A stretch of 50,335 nucleotides of DNA, taken from contig CASFYT010000003.1 of the NCBI GenBank assembly GCA_949299015.1, positions 1-50,335 of the forward strand, in the 5' to 3' direction. The notes beneath the pieces are model-generated. The model worked only from the letters and a program-made list of their open reading frames with translations, was not told the DNA's origin and did not search any database. Both the position numbers and the translations under genes were made by a program. This document shows, piece by piece, positions 42,026 through 50,161 of this stretch; positions within the stretch are counted from its first letter, which is position 1, and each line of letters starts with the position of its first letter. The stretch comes from an uncultured Bacillota bacterium (GTDB lineage: Bacteria > Bacillota_I > Bacilli_A > RFN20 > CAG-288).

Positions 42026-43375
42026 TCAGAAGGCCGGAACCATGATGTCCTTGACGATGAGGAGGATGGCCAAGGCCATCAGGAGGACCATGCCGATGGT
42101 GGAGGCGACGGACTTGACCTTGTTGGAAATCTTCTTCCGGGAGACCGTCTCTCCCAGGGCCAGCAGGACGTTCCATCCGTCCAGCGGCGGGAGAGGAATC
42201 AGGTTGAAGCAGCCGAGGTTGAGGGAGATGTAGGCCCACAGGGAGAGGAACTCCGTCCCCGAGCCCGACTGGACCGCCTGGGTCGAGACGCGATAGATCG
42301 AGACGATGCCGCCGACGTTCTGCCATCCGCCCGGCGTGAAGAGCTCGCCCAGGGCCGTGTAGATGCCGACGAACATCCGCGAGAACTGGCTGTTGGTGAC
42401 CTGGAAGGATTCCATCGGGGTCAGCATCCGGCTTTCGTAGTAGGCGTCCATCCCGATCGTCTCGAAGGCGTACTCGCCGCCGCTTTCCGTCGTCTTGAGG
42501 GTGACGGATTTCTCCGTCTCCGCTCCGTCGGCGTCCTGGACGGTGAGATGGAGGGTCCGCTTCGAGTCGGACGTGACGACGAAGGAGTCCGTCGCTCCGT
42601 CGCCGTCGAGGTCGATGTCGTTGGCGACGATGTTCATGGCGGCGTAGTTGATGCAGTCGGGAGCGATGTCCTCGACGGAGGTCGGATTCTCGACCCCGTC
42701 CCTGTAGCGGAGGTAGGAGGTCAGGGGGACCTGGTCCTCGACGGCGGGGAAGGTGATGGGGCCGAGGACGTTTCCGTTCTCGTCCTGGAGGTTCTCATAG
42801 ACCTGGTAGAGCCCGACGATGCGGTCTCCGGTCCTCAGTCCCGCCTCGTAGAGCGGGTTCTCCGCGCTCTCGGCGATGGAGACCTGGTTTGTCGTGTAGT
42901 CGTAGAAGCGCTGCGGGAAGGCGCCGTAGGCGATGAAGAAGAGAACGTAGGCGACAAGGAAGTTCATCGCGATGCCGGCCAGCATGATGCAGATCTGCTT
43001 GAAGTGGTTGACACCCGGGAGCGTCCGCTCGGCCGGGATCCGCTTCATCGGAAGGACGTCGGGTTCCTCGTCCTCGCCGGCCATGGCGACGTAGCCGCCC
43101 ATCGGAATCCAGCGGATCGAATACTGGGTCTCCCCGGGCGTGCCGTCGATGCCCTTGACCAGGGCCTTGAAGAGCGGCGTCTCCTTCTTCCTCCTCGCCC
43201 TCTCCGCCTTGGTGAAGTGCCGGAAGCGGTGCTTGACGATGGCCGGCCCGAAGCCGATGGAATACTCGTAGCAGTAGACCTTGCACGCCTTGGCGACGAT
43301 CAGGTGGCCAAGCTCGTGCAGGCAGACCAGGACGGAAAGCCCCAGGATCAGGATGATGATATAGACAACGATCAT
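42026..43375 (-). CDS. rseP: Site-2 intramembrane metalloprotease RseP/RasP
   Basis: 449 residues. The zinc motif HELGH (20-24) sits in the first membrane helix, the family GYVAMAG block follows a cytoplasmic loop, and the second catalytic helix carries NLIPLPPLDGWNVLL (LDG motif). A PDZ-like region around YEAGLRTGDRIVGL is expanded by an insertion rich in Asp (ANDIDLDGDGATDS). The family cleaves transmembrane segments of anti-sigma factors and signal-peptide remnants, including leftovers from lipoprotein-like signals in some species. It overlaps dxr by 4 nt (ATGA). Confidence 0.93.
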   Translation of the reverse strand: MIVVYIIILILGLSVLVCLHELGHLIVAKACKVYCYEYSIGFGPAIVKHRFRHFTKAERARRKKETPLFKALVKGIDGTPGETQYSIRWIPMGGYVAMAGEDEEPDVLPMKRIPAERTLPGVNHFKQICIMLAGIAMNFLVAYVLFFIAYGAFPQRFYDYTTNQVSIAESAENPLYEAGLRTGDRIVGLYQVYENLQDENGNVLGPITFPAVEDQVPLTSYLRYRDGVENPTSVEDIAPDCINYAAMNIVANDIDLDGDGATDSFVVTSDSKRTLHLTVQDADGAETEKSVTLKTTESGGEYAFETIGMDAYYESRMLTPMESFQVTNSQFSRMFVGIYTALGELFTPGGWQNVGGIVSIYRVSTQAVQSGSGTEFLSLWAYISLNLGCFNLIPLPPLDGWNVLLALGETVSRKKISNKVKSVASTIGMVLLMALAILLIVKDIMVPAF

Positions 43376-44574
43376 GAGCGATGTTCTCCTTTTTCGATTT
43401 CGTCGACGATTTCCGCCGCCCGCCTTCGGGCAGCCTCTTGTGCCTTCGCCAGCTCGTCTCGGACAAGACCTTGGGGTGGAAGGGTCAGCTTCTTCGGCAC
43501 CTGGAGGAGCGCCTCTTCGATTCCCAGGTAGGTAATCCTCTGCTGCAGGAAGCGTTCGATGGCCAAAGAGTCGACGGCGTCATAGAGGAGCATGCCGGGA
43601 TTCCCGTAGCGAAGGAAGACCTCCTTCGTCCAGCCGAAGAGCGGGTAGCGGGAGGAATCCAGCCTTTCGAAGTGGAGACGGGAGACGGCCTCCTCGTCCT
43701 CCGCCGAGTTCTCGTGCCACCTTGTCCGCCCCTTGGAAAGAGCATAGCCGATGGCGACCTTCATGTCGACAGGGGAATATTCGTAGATCCACCTTTCCTG
43801 CTCCCCTTCCCGATAGCGGACGAGGGCGTGGACCAGGGATTCGCGGCAGATCAGGGCCGAGACCTTGGAGAGGGGGAAGTCGAAGAGGACGGAGGCCTCG
43901 ATGGCTTCGTAGCCCTTGTTGACCATCGTGGCGCTGTCGACGGTGATCTTCCTTCCCATCGACCACGTCGGATGGCGCAGGACGTCCGCGGGCGTCGCCT
44001 TGGCAAGGTCCTCCCTCTTCCAGTCGCGGAGCGCTCCGCCGCTGGCCGTGACGACGAGTTCGAGGATGTCCTGACGCGGAATCTTTCTCCGCTCGAGCTC
44101 GGCAAGAAGCTTGGCCAGGGCGACATGTTCGCTGTCGACCGGATAGAGGCGGGAAGGGGAAGAGCGCCGGGCTTTGGCGATCAGGGAGGAACCTAGGACC
44201 AGGGATTCCTTGTTGGAGAGGAGGAGGTCTTCGCCCTTCTCGATGGCAAGGAGGGAGGGGAGAAGGCCGCAGGTTCCCATCAAGGCGTTGAAGACCGTCT
44301 CCGCGGGCGCCCTTTCCATCAGGGCGAGGGAGCAGTCCTTTCCCGTCAGCAGGACGTAGGAAGGATGCCGGGCGTGGAAGGCCGCGGCGCTTTCCTCGTC
44401 CTCGATGGCGACGAAGCGAAGCGAGGGAAAGTAGAGGAGGTAGGGCTCGAGGAGCTCCCACCGCGAGCGAAAGGAAAGGCCGACGAGGTCGTAGTCGGGA
44501 GAGTATTTCAGGAGATCGAGCGTCTGGCGTCCGATGGATCCGGTCGCCCCCAGGAGGAGAAGCTTCTCGGCCAT
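43372..44574 (-). CDS. dxr: 1-deoxy-D-xylulose 5-phosphate reductoisomerase
   Basis: 400 residues from the ATG at 44572-44574. Dxr makes MEP from DXP with NADPH in the non-mevalonate isoprenoid pathway, feeding UppS in the same operon. NADPH motif LLGATGSIGRQTLDLL (about 8-22), VLLSNKESLV-type sequence (LLSNKESLVLG), the metal and substrate block VDSEH, TASGGALRDW and PTWSMGRKITVDSATMVNKG are all in place. It shares one base with the cdsA stop. Confidence 0.95.
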   Translation of the reverse strand: MAEKLLLLGATGSIGRQTLDLLKYSPDYDLVGLSFRSRWELLEPYLLYFPSLRFVAIEDEESAAAFHARHPSYVLLTGKDCSLALMERAPAETVFNALMGTCGLLPSLLAIEKGEDLLLSNKESLVLGSSLIAKARRSSPSRLYPVDSEHVALAKLLAELERRKIPRQDILELVVTASGGALRDWKREDLAKATPADVLRHPTWSMGRKITVDSATMVNKGYEAIEASVLFDFPLSKVSALICRESLVHALVRYREGEQERWIYEYSPVDMKVAIGYALSKGRTRWHENSAEDEEAVSRLHFERLDSSRYPLFGWTKEVFLRYGNPGMLLYDAVDSLAIERFLQQRITYLGIEEALLQVPKKLTLPPQGLVRDELAKAQEAARRRAAEIVDEIEKGEHRS

Positions 44575-45659
44575 CAGAGCGGGGAACCTCCCGAAAGGAG
44601 CGCCAGGACGAGGGAGAACATCAGGGCGTTGGTGAGGATGGAATCGAAGCGGTCGATGATGCCTCCGTGGCCGGGGAAGAGCCAGCCGTAGTCCTTGATT
44701 CCGTAATGCCTCTTGACCAGGGAGAAGAGGAAGCCGCCGATGTTGCCGACGATCGGCATCAGCAGGGAGAGCAGGACCAGGAAGACCCAGGACTGGCCGC
44801 CGAGGACGCCCATCGAGGAAAGGAGGGGGGAGGGGGCGAACTGAAGGAGGCCGGGGACCAGAGGCATCTGGAAGGCATACTCGAAAAGCGCGGCAAAGGC
44901 CAGGGAGACGGCCATGGAGAAGGCCATGCCGCCGAAGAAGCCCTCCCACGTCTTGTGCGGGGAGACGCGCGGGCTCATCGGATGGCGGCCGAAGAGGACG
45001 CCGACGAAGTACGCCCCGACATCCGAGCACCACGTCCCCAGGAGGAGGAAGAAGAAGAGGAGGCAGGAGGCATAGGTCGGATTGAGCTGATGGCTGGAAT
45101 AATACTGCGAGAAATAGTTGCCGTACGTCCAGACACCCGTCCCCTCGACAGGGACGATCGAACCGGCGCTCTCCAAAAGGCCCGTCGAATTGGGAAAATA
45201 GCGGACGTAGAGCATCCCCTGGAGTCCCAGGGCCAGGAAGAGGCCGATGGCGAAGAGATACGTCATGTCCGAAAGCGTCACTTTTGTCGACAACACAGAG
45301 ATTGTTGCCAATGAAACAAAATAAAGGACAACGAACAAAATGGGAAAGAACAACTTTTGAAGATAAAAGCCGGTCGTTCCGTCAAATGGGCTTCCTTCCC
45401 CCAAGTAGTTCAACAAGAACGTCCCATAGACGAAGAAGAGGAGGAAGAGGAAGACGACCAGGCGGACATACCAAGGATACTTCCTTTGTCCCGGCGCCTG
45501 GAGGAGTTCGTGGATGGCCAGGAAGGAGAGGGGGATGGAGAGGGCGAAGAATGCCCAGTCGCCAAAGACGAGGCACGGAACCAGGACGGCGAGAAGGGCG
45601 ATGGAGGTGAGAACCCTCGTGAGCATCGAATGCTTCGAGGAAGAGCTGAGCTGGTTCAT
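44574..45659 (-). CDS. cdsA: Phosphatidate cytidylyltransferase
   Basis: 361 residues from the ATG at 45657-45659, longer than usual (about 270). CdsA makes CDP-diacylglycerol from phosphatidate and CTP in the membrane. About eight hydrophobic segments are visible; the family signature near the C-terminus is S.HKTWEGFFGG (RVSPHKTWEGFFGG), followed by GNIGGFLFSLVKRHYGIKDYG and LFPGHGGIIDRFDSIL, which hold the conserved Asp and Lys. It overlaps uppS by 4 nt. Codons at 45284-45420 are strikingly AT-rich; the extra length comes largely from a loop in the middle (YFPNSTGLLESAGSIVPVEG). Confidence 0.93.
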   Translation of the reverse strand: MNQLSSSSKHSMLTRVLTSIALLAVLVPCLVFGDWAFFALSIPLSFLAIHELLQAPGQRKYPWYVRLVVFLFLLFFVYGTFLLNYLGEGSPFDGTTGFYLQKLFFPILFVVLYFVSLATISVLSTKVTLSDMTYLFAIGLFLALGLQGMLYVRYFPNSTGLLESAGSIVPVEGTGVWTYGNYFSQYYSSHQLNPTYASCLLFFFLLLGTWCSDVGAYFVGVLFGRHPMSPRVSPHKTWEGFFGGMAFSMAVSLAFAALFEYAFQMPLVPGLLQFAPSPLLSSMGVLGGQSWVFLVLLSLLMPIVGNIGGFLFSLVKRHYGIKDYGWLFPGHGGIIDRFDSILTNALMFSLVLALLSGGSPL

Positions 45660-46372
45660 TCCTTGATCGCTCCAAAGCGCCGCGAACGGTGCCGGTATTC
45701 TTCGATGCAGCGCTCCAGCTCCTTTCGATCGAAGTCCGGCCAGCAGCAGGGCGTGAAGACGAACTCGGCATAGGCGCACTGATAGAGAAGGCAGTTGGAA
45801 AGGCGTTCCTCACCGGAGGTCCGGATCAGGAGGTCGACGTCTTCCTGCCCTCCCGTGAACAGCTCGGAGGACAGATCCTCGGTCGTGATGGATTCCGCCT
45901 CGATCTCTCCGCCTTGCGCCTTCGCGGCAAGCCGACGGCAGGCGCGGACGATCTCCTGACGGGAACCGTAGTTGAATAGGACGTTGAAGACGTGTTCGGT
46001 CAATTCCCGGGTCTCGTCCTCCGCCTTGCGGATCGTCGAAAGGACATCCGAAGGAATCCTTTTGTCCTCCAGGAAGCCGAGGACGCGGATGCGAACCCCC
46101 TTCTCCCGAAAGGTCGGGAGCTCCTCTTCGAAGAACTGCTTCAGGAGACGGAAAAGGGTCTCGATTTCCTCGGCGGGGCGGTTCCAGTTCTCGGTCGAGA
46201 AGCAATAAAGGGAACAAGTCGAAATCCCGTAGTCCTCAAAGCACGAAAGGACGATTTCCTTGATTCGCCGGACGCCGGCCCGATGGCCCATGGAACGGGG
46301 AAGGAACCTCTTCTTGGCCCAGCGCCCGTTCCCGTCCATGATGAAGGCGATATGGTCGAGACTGGTACTCAC
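45656..46372 (-). CDS. uppS: Undecaprenyl diphosphate synthase
   Basis: 238 residues with a GTG start directly after the frr stop codon. UppS condenses IPP units to the C55 carrier lipid for wall synthesis. AFIMDGNGRWAKKR (about 9-22) carries the catalytic Asp, YCFSTENWNRP is the substrate loop, and DLLIRTSGEERLSNCLLYQ is the C-terminal signature. It overlaps cdsA by 4 nt. Confidence 0.96.
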   Translation of the reverse strand: MSTSLDHIAFIMDGNGRWAKKRFLPRSMGHRAGVRRIKEIVLSCFEDYGISTCSLYCFSTENWNRPAEEIETLFRLLKQFFEEELPTFREKGVRIRVLGFLEDKRIPSDVLSTIRKAEDETRELTEHVFNVLFNYGSRQEIVRACRRLAAKAQGGEIEAESITTEDLSSELFTGGQEDVDLLIRTSGEERLSNCLLYQCAYAEFVFTPCCWPDFDRKELERCIEEYRHRSRRFGAIKE

Positions 46373-46915
46373 TTAGATGGTCTCGATGTCCTTGATCTTC
46401 TCGGCGAGCATCTGGTCGATGATCTTGGTGTGGCTGTCCGTCGCCTTCTGAATGTCCTCGAGCAGGTCGTGCTGCTGGTCTTCGGAGAGGGTCTCGTCCT
46501 TCTTGAGCTTGTTGTTGAAGTCCTTGCGGATGTTCCTCAGGGCGACCTTTCCGTCCTCCGCATACTTCTTGCACTGCTTGATCAGCTCCTGGCGGCGATC
46601 TTCGCTCGGGGCCGGGAACTTGAGCATGATGGCTCCGCCGTTGACGACGGGATTGCAGCCAAGGTCCGCCTTGTTGATGCCGCCGATGATATCCTTCGTC
46701 GTCGAAGGATCGAAGGGCTTGACGCTCAGGTCGGTCGCCGAAGAGACCGTGATGCTCGCCACGTGCTTGAGAGGCATGTTGGAATCGTAGACGTTGACCA
46801 TGACCTTGTCCAGGAGCCCGGGGGAAACCCTTCCCGCGCGCAGGGTGGAGAAGGAATCCTTGAGGGATTGGATGGTCTTGTCCATCTTTTCGATGCATTC
46901 GTTCAAAACGTCCAT
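46373..46915 (-). CDS. frr: Ribosome recycling factor
   Basis: 180 residues, close to the 185-aa norm. It splits the post-termination ribosome with EF-G. The family landmarks LRAGRVSPGLLDKVMVNVY, RRQELIKQCKKYAEDGKVA and RNIRKDFNNKLKK are present. AAGGAGG lies before the ATG; pyrH is 51 nt upstream. Confidence 0.95.
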   Translation of the reverse strand: MDVLNECIEKMDKTIQSLKDSFSTLRAGRVSPGLLDKVMVNVYDSNMPLKHVASITVSSATDLSVKPFDPSTTKDIIGGINKADLGCNPVVNGGAIMLKFPAPSEDRRQELIKQCKKYAEDGKVALRNIRKDFNNKLKKDETLSEDQQHDLLEDIQKATDSHTKIIDQMLAEKIKDIETI

Positions 46916-46966
46916 AGGGAGAACCTCCTTAAGTTCTAATATTCTACTCGGAAACGGCGGGAAACG

Positions 46967-47677
46967 CTATCGCGTAATCAGCGTGCCGATCTTTTCGCCT
47001 TTGAGAAGCAGGACGGCGTTGTGCGGATCGGCCATGTTGAAGACCCGAATCTGGATATCCGTGTCCTCGAGAAGGCCGACCGCCGTGCTGTCCATGACCT
47101 GAAGGTTCCGCGTCAGGATCTCCCGATAGGTGATCCGGTCGATCAAGGTCGCATCGGGATCCTTCTTCGGATCGGCCGAATAGACGCCTTCGACGCCGTT
47201 CTTTCCCATGAAGATGCAGTCCGCCATCATCTCCTTGGCGCGGAGGGCGGTGCAGGTATCCGTCGTGAAGTAGGGATTCCCGATTCCCGCCGCGAAGATG
47301 ACGACCCTTCCCTTCTCGAGATGACGCAGGGCCTTGCGGCGGATATAGGGTTCGCAGCAGGCGTTGAGGGGGAGGGCGGACATCACCCGGGTCGGAAGGC
47401 CCTTGCTCTCGAAGAACGACTGGAGCGCCATGGCGTTCATGATCGTGGCGAGCATCCCCATGTAGTCGCCCGTCGCCCGATCGACGCCAATTGAGCTCGC
47501 GACCTTTCCGCGGAAGATGTTGCCTCCTCCGACGACGATCATGACATCGGTATCGAGGTCGCGGATCTCCTTCACCATCGTCTGAATGCTCTCCAGGAAG
47601 GAGGGCTTGTAGGGAAGGTGTCCTTCCTTGTCTTCCAGGGCCTCGCCCGAGATCTTGATCATGATTCTCTTGTACAT
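46967..47677 (-). CDS. pyrH: UMP kinase
   Basis: 236 residues. Phosphorylates UMP to UDP for pyrimidine nucleotide supply. IMIKISGEAL at the N-terminus, VVGGGNIFRG, DYMGMLATIMNA and GNPYFTTDTCTALRA are the family blocks (amino-acid kinase fold). It lies between tsf and frr as in most bacteria. A hairpin at 47698-47717 separates it from tsf. Confidence 0.96.
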   Translation of the reverse strand: MYKRIMIKISGEALEDKEGHLPYKPSFLESIQTMVKEIRDLDTDVMIVVGGGNIFRGKVASSIGVDRATGDYMGMLATIMNAMALQSFFESKGLPTRVMSALPLNACCEPYIRRKALRHLEKGRVVIFAAGIGNPYFTTDTCTALRAKEMMADCIFMGKNGVEGVYSADPKKDPDATLIDRITYREILTRNLQVMDSTAVGLLEDTDIQIRVFNMADPHNAVLLLKGEKIGTLITR

Positions 47678-47697
47678 CTTCTTCTCCTATCCAAGAA

Positions 47698-47717
47698 AGG
47701 CACCCAACCGGGTGCCT
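47698..47717 (-). terminator. Hairpin between tsf and pyrH
   Basis: On the minus strand AGGCACCC-GGTT-GGGTGCCT, an 8-bp perfect stem followed by TTCTTGG. The T-run is interrupted, so it may act as a partial terminator that lowers pyrH and downstream expression relative to rpsB-tsf. Confidence 0.6.
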
Positions 47718-47726
47718 CTCTTTCTC

Positions 47727-48617
47727 TTACATCTTCAGCTGAGATTCGACTTCGGCAGCGAAATCGGCCTGCTTCTTCTCGATGCCTTCGCCCACGGCAT
47801 AACGCACGAAGGAAACGAGCTCGGCATGGTGTTCCTTCAGGACATCTCCGACCTTCTTGGTCTCGTCCATGATGTAGATCTGGTCGACCAGGACGTTGGA
47901 GCAAAGGTTCTTGCGGACGCGGCCTTCGATGATCTTCTTCTGGATCGCCTCCGGCTTCTTGGCGAAGGAAGGATCGTTCTTGCTGGCCTCCGTCTCGATC
48001 TCGGTCTCCTTGGCGATGACGTCCGCCGGGATGTCCGTCTCATAGACGTAGGCCGGATTGTCGGAGGTGACGTTGAGGCAGACGCCCTTGGCCGTCTCCT
48101 CGTCGCCGCCCTTCAGGACGACGATCGTCGCGATCTTTCCGTTCATGTGGATGTAGGGCCCGAAGACCTCCTCCGGGTTCTTGTGAACGATGGTGAAGCG
48201 GCGGAAGTCCAGCTTCTCGCCCAACTTGATGGAAGCGTCGAGGAAGAGGTCCTTGATGGTCTTGCCGTTGGAAGCCACAAGCTCCATCACTTCTTCCTTT
48301 TCCTTGGGCTCATGGGCGAGGACGGCGTCGTTGACTTCACGGACAAGCTCACGGAAGGGATCGGAGTTGGCAACGAAGTCCGTCTCGCAGTTGATTTCGA
48401 TGACCGCGGCCTTGTCGCCATCGACCTTCACCCAGGCGACGCCTTCGGCCGCCGTACGGGAGGCCTTCTTCTCCTGCTTGGCAATGCCCTTCTCGCGCAG
48501 CCAGGTGATCGCCTTTTCGACGTCGTTGTCGTTTTCGATCAGGGCCTTCTTGCAGTCCATTAATCCGGCACCGGTCCTGTCGCGCAGGACCTTGATGAGT
48601 TCAATCTGAGCGCTCAT
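47727..48617 (-). CDS. tsf: Elongation factor Ts
   Basis: 296 residues. Guanine-nucleotide exchange factor for EF-Tu. The N-terminal UBA-like domain has VLRDRTGAGLMDCKKAL; VEINCETDFVANSD, with the TDFVA motif, is the family hallmark. Its ATG shares one base with the rpsB stop (TAATG), giving tight coupling. Confidence 0.96.
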   Translation of the reverse strand: MSAQIELIKVLRDRTGAGLMDCKKALIENDNDVEKAITWLREKGIAKQEKKASRTAAEGVAWVKVDGDKAAVIEINCETDFVANSDPFRELVREVNDAVLAHEPKEKEEVMELVASNGKTIKDLFLDASIKLGEKLDFRRFTIVHKNPEEVFGPYIHMNGKIATIVVLKGGDEETAKGVCLNVTSDNPAYVYETDIPADVIAKETEIETEASKNDPSFAKKPEAIQKKIIEGRVRKNLCSNVLVDQIYIMDETKKVGDVLKEHHAELVSFVRYAVGEGIEKKQADFAAEVESQLKM

Positions 48618-49687
48618 TACTTGGCTTCCTCCGTTTTCTTCTCGACAACCGAGGCCGTCGTGGAAGGAGTCACCGCACCGTTCGCCGCCGGAGCCGCGCC
48701 TTCCTTGCTGGCGGCAGCGTCCTTGTTGGCAGCCGGACGGCTGAAGCGACGGAAGTTCTTCACCGGCTTGCGGCGAGAACGTCCCTTGCCGTTCTTCCTC
48801 ATGGCGATGGCATCGTCGCGCAGCTTGGCACGGATCGCCTTGATCTGCTCCGTCTTGTCCACGCCCTCGAGCATCTCCGCCATCGTTCCGGTCGCGGCGG
48901 CGACATCCTTATAGGCATAGAGAGGTTCTCCGCCCTTGCCTTCGACGACCGCGTCGGCAAACAGACCGACGATGATGCGGATCGAGGCCTCGCCGTCATC
49001 GTTGGCGGGAACGAGGTAGTCGATCTCGTCCGGGTTGGTGTTGGTATCGCCAAGGGCGAAGACCGGGATATGGAGGGCACGGGCTTCCGCGATGGCGTTG
49101 TGCTCCGTCTTCGGATCGACGACGACGACGGCCTGAGGAAGGAGACGGATCTCCTTGATGCCCTCGAGGTTCTGGCTCAGCTTCGCCTTGAGCTTGAGCT
49201 GTTCGGCGATCTCCTTCTTCGGAAGCTTGTCGAGCTCGCCCGAGACTTCCTTCTGTTCGATTTCCTTGAGCAGGGCGATGCGCTTGCAGATGGTGCGGAA
49301 GTTGGTCAAGGTTCCGCCCAGCCAGCGATGGCTGACATAGAAGGAGCCCGAACGGACAGCCTCTTCCTGAATGGCCTTCTGCGCATAGCTCTTGGTGCCG
49401 ACGAAGAGGACCTTTCCGCCCTTGCTGACGATGTCCTTCAGGGCCTTGTAGGCCTTCTGCATCGCCTCGGCCGACTTGTTGAGGTCGATGATATAAAGAT
49501 TGTTCCTGCGATTGTAGATGTAGTTTCTCATCTTCGGATTCCACTGGGAAACGCGGTGTCCGAAGTGGCAGCCCGAATCCAAGAGGGTCTTGGCGCTGAC
49601 AACGGCGTCGTTCTCTCCGTGGACCGTCTCCTTCATCACGTCCTTCGTCTCTTCGGTCGTCTCGATCTTCTTCTCTTCTTCGCTCAT
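48617..49687 (-). CDS. rpsB: 30S ribosomal protein S2 with extended tails
   Basis: 356 residues; typical S2 is about 235-260. The core (about 30-265) is clear: LLDSGCHFGHRVSQWNPKM, YIIDLNKSAEAM, VSHRWLGGTLTNF and IPVFALGDTNTNPDEIDYLV. An acidic N-terminal extension of some 25 residues and a C-terminal tail of about 80 residues are added; the tail is first very basic (KNGKGRSRRKPVKNFRRFSR) and then Ala/Glu/Lys-rich. GGAGG lies before the ATG. First gene of the rpsB-rseP cluster, with a structured leader upstream. Confidence 0.95.
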   Translation of the reverse strand: MSEEEKKIETTEETKDVMKETVHGENDAVVSAKTLLDSGCHFGHRVSQWNPKMRNYIYNRRNNLYIIDLNKSAEAMQKAYKALKDIVSKGGKVLFVGTKSYAQKAIQEEAVRSGSFYVSHRWLGGTLTNFRTICKRIALLKEIEQKEVSGELDKLPKKEIAEQLKLKAKLSQNLEGIKEIRLLPQAVVVVDPKTEHNAIAEARALHIPVFALGDTNTNPDEIDYLVPANDDGEASIRIIVGLFADAVVEGKGGEPLYAYKDVAAATGTMAEMLEGVDKTEQIKAIRAKLRDDAIAMRKNGKGRSRRKPVKNFRRFSRPAANKDAAASKEGAAPAANGAVTPSTTASVVEKKTEEAK

Positions 49688-49739
49688 CCTGGAGCCTCCT
49701 TTTTGTTGTTCTTCTAGATGCTTCGAGATGCCAACCCAA

Positions 49740-49825
49740 TATGCTAAGCGACGCTAGCCAGTGTCCGTGCTAGACCTGAGGGAGGGTGCGGCATAGAGGA
49801 CTCGTCAGCAAGATCCGCATCTATG
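49740..49825 (-). promoter_or_regulatory. Structured 5' leader of rpsB with competing helices
   Basis: On the minus-strand RNA, CAUAGA (49820-49825) can pair with UCUAUG (49792-49797) and UGCGG (49815-49819) with CCGCA (49787-49791). The two helices are in crossing order without spacers, so they exclude each other. UAUGC (49791-49795) can also pair with GCAUA (49740-49744), enclosing a CUAGC/GCUAG hairpin (49754-49773). Such alternatives fit a ribosomal-protein autoregulatory leader; no known leader family is recognised. Confidence 0.5.
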
Positions 49826-49830
49826 GTTAC

Positions 49831-49847
49831 TTGCGCAAAAAGCGCAA
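49831..49847. repeat. Inverted repeat TTGCGC-AAAAA-GCGCAA upstream of rpsB
   Basis: Perfect 6-bp arms. It lies near the expected start of the rpsB transcript and could form a 5' stabilising hairpin or be part of the leader. The rpsB promoter itself is not clear; TATA-like sequences lie at 49855-49870. Confidence 0.4.
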
Positions 49848-49889
49848 AAGAAAATATACCATATCTATAGAAGAAAGAAAAGAAAATCC

Positions 49890-49919
49890 TTGCAACCGGC
49901 GGATGGAATAGGCTATATT
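49890..49919 (+). promoter_or_regulatory. Promoter of tRNA-Glu
   Basis: TTGCAA (49890-49895), 18 bp, TATATT (49914-49919), 28 nt before the mature tRNA. The -35 hexamer is its own reverse complement, but no matching -10 is seen at the right distance on the other strand. Confidence 0.6.
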
Positions 49920-49947
49920 GTTTAGGCTTTGGAAGATTCCAGGCGCT

Positions 49948-50024
49948 GGCCCTGTCGACAAGCGGCTTAAGTCTCAGCCCTCTCAAGGCTGCATCCACGG
50001 GTTCGAATCCCGTCAGGGTCACCA
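49948..50024 (+). tRNA. tRNA-Glu (anticodon CTC)
   Basis: 77 nt including an encoded CCA. Acceptor GGCCCTG pairs with CAGGGTC (one G-T pair), D arm GAC...GTC with GG in the loop, anticodon stem CAGCC/GGCTG around loop CTCTCAA (anticodon CTC), 5-nt variable loop, T arm ACGGG-TTCGAAT-CCCGT, discriminator A. It closely resembles Bacillota tRNA-Glu (GGCCC start, GGGTCACCA-type end) but with CTC instead of TTC, reading GAG, a very common codon in this genome segment. Confidence 0.93.
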
Positions 50025-50036
50025 TAAAGAAAGCAT

Positions 50037-50076
50037 AGGCTTGATACGCTAGAAATGGCTAATCAAGCCTTTTTTG
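50037..50076 (+). terminator. Terminator of tRNA-Glu
   Basis: AGGCTTGAT pairs perfectly with ATCAAGCCT around a 16-nt loop, followed by a run of T. Confidence 0.8.
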
Positions 50077-50161
50077 TGCAATAGTTAGCAGTAAGTTAAC
50101 ATAAATTAAACATAGTTGATTTAGAATCCTATCATCTATTGAATGAAGTTTTAGCTTTTGA

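Noticed and set aside
49772-49812. Hammerhead-like CUGACGAGUCC...GGAC in the rpsB leader
   Set aside because: The CUGANGA core and a GUCC/GGAC stem are there, but the essential GAAA after stem II is missing and no cleavage triplet with stem III fits.
49744-50025. A minus-strand frame of 93 codons across the tRNA gene
   Set aside because: It is the complement of tRNA-Glu and the rpsB leader; no start signal.
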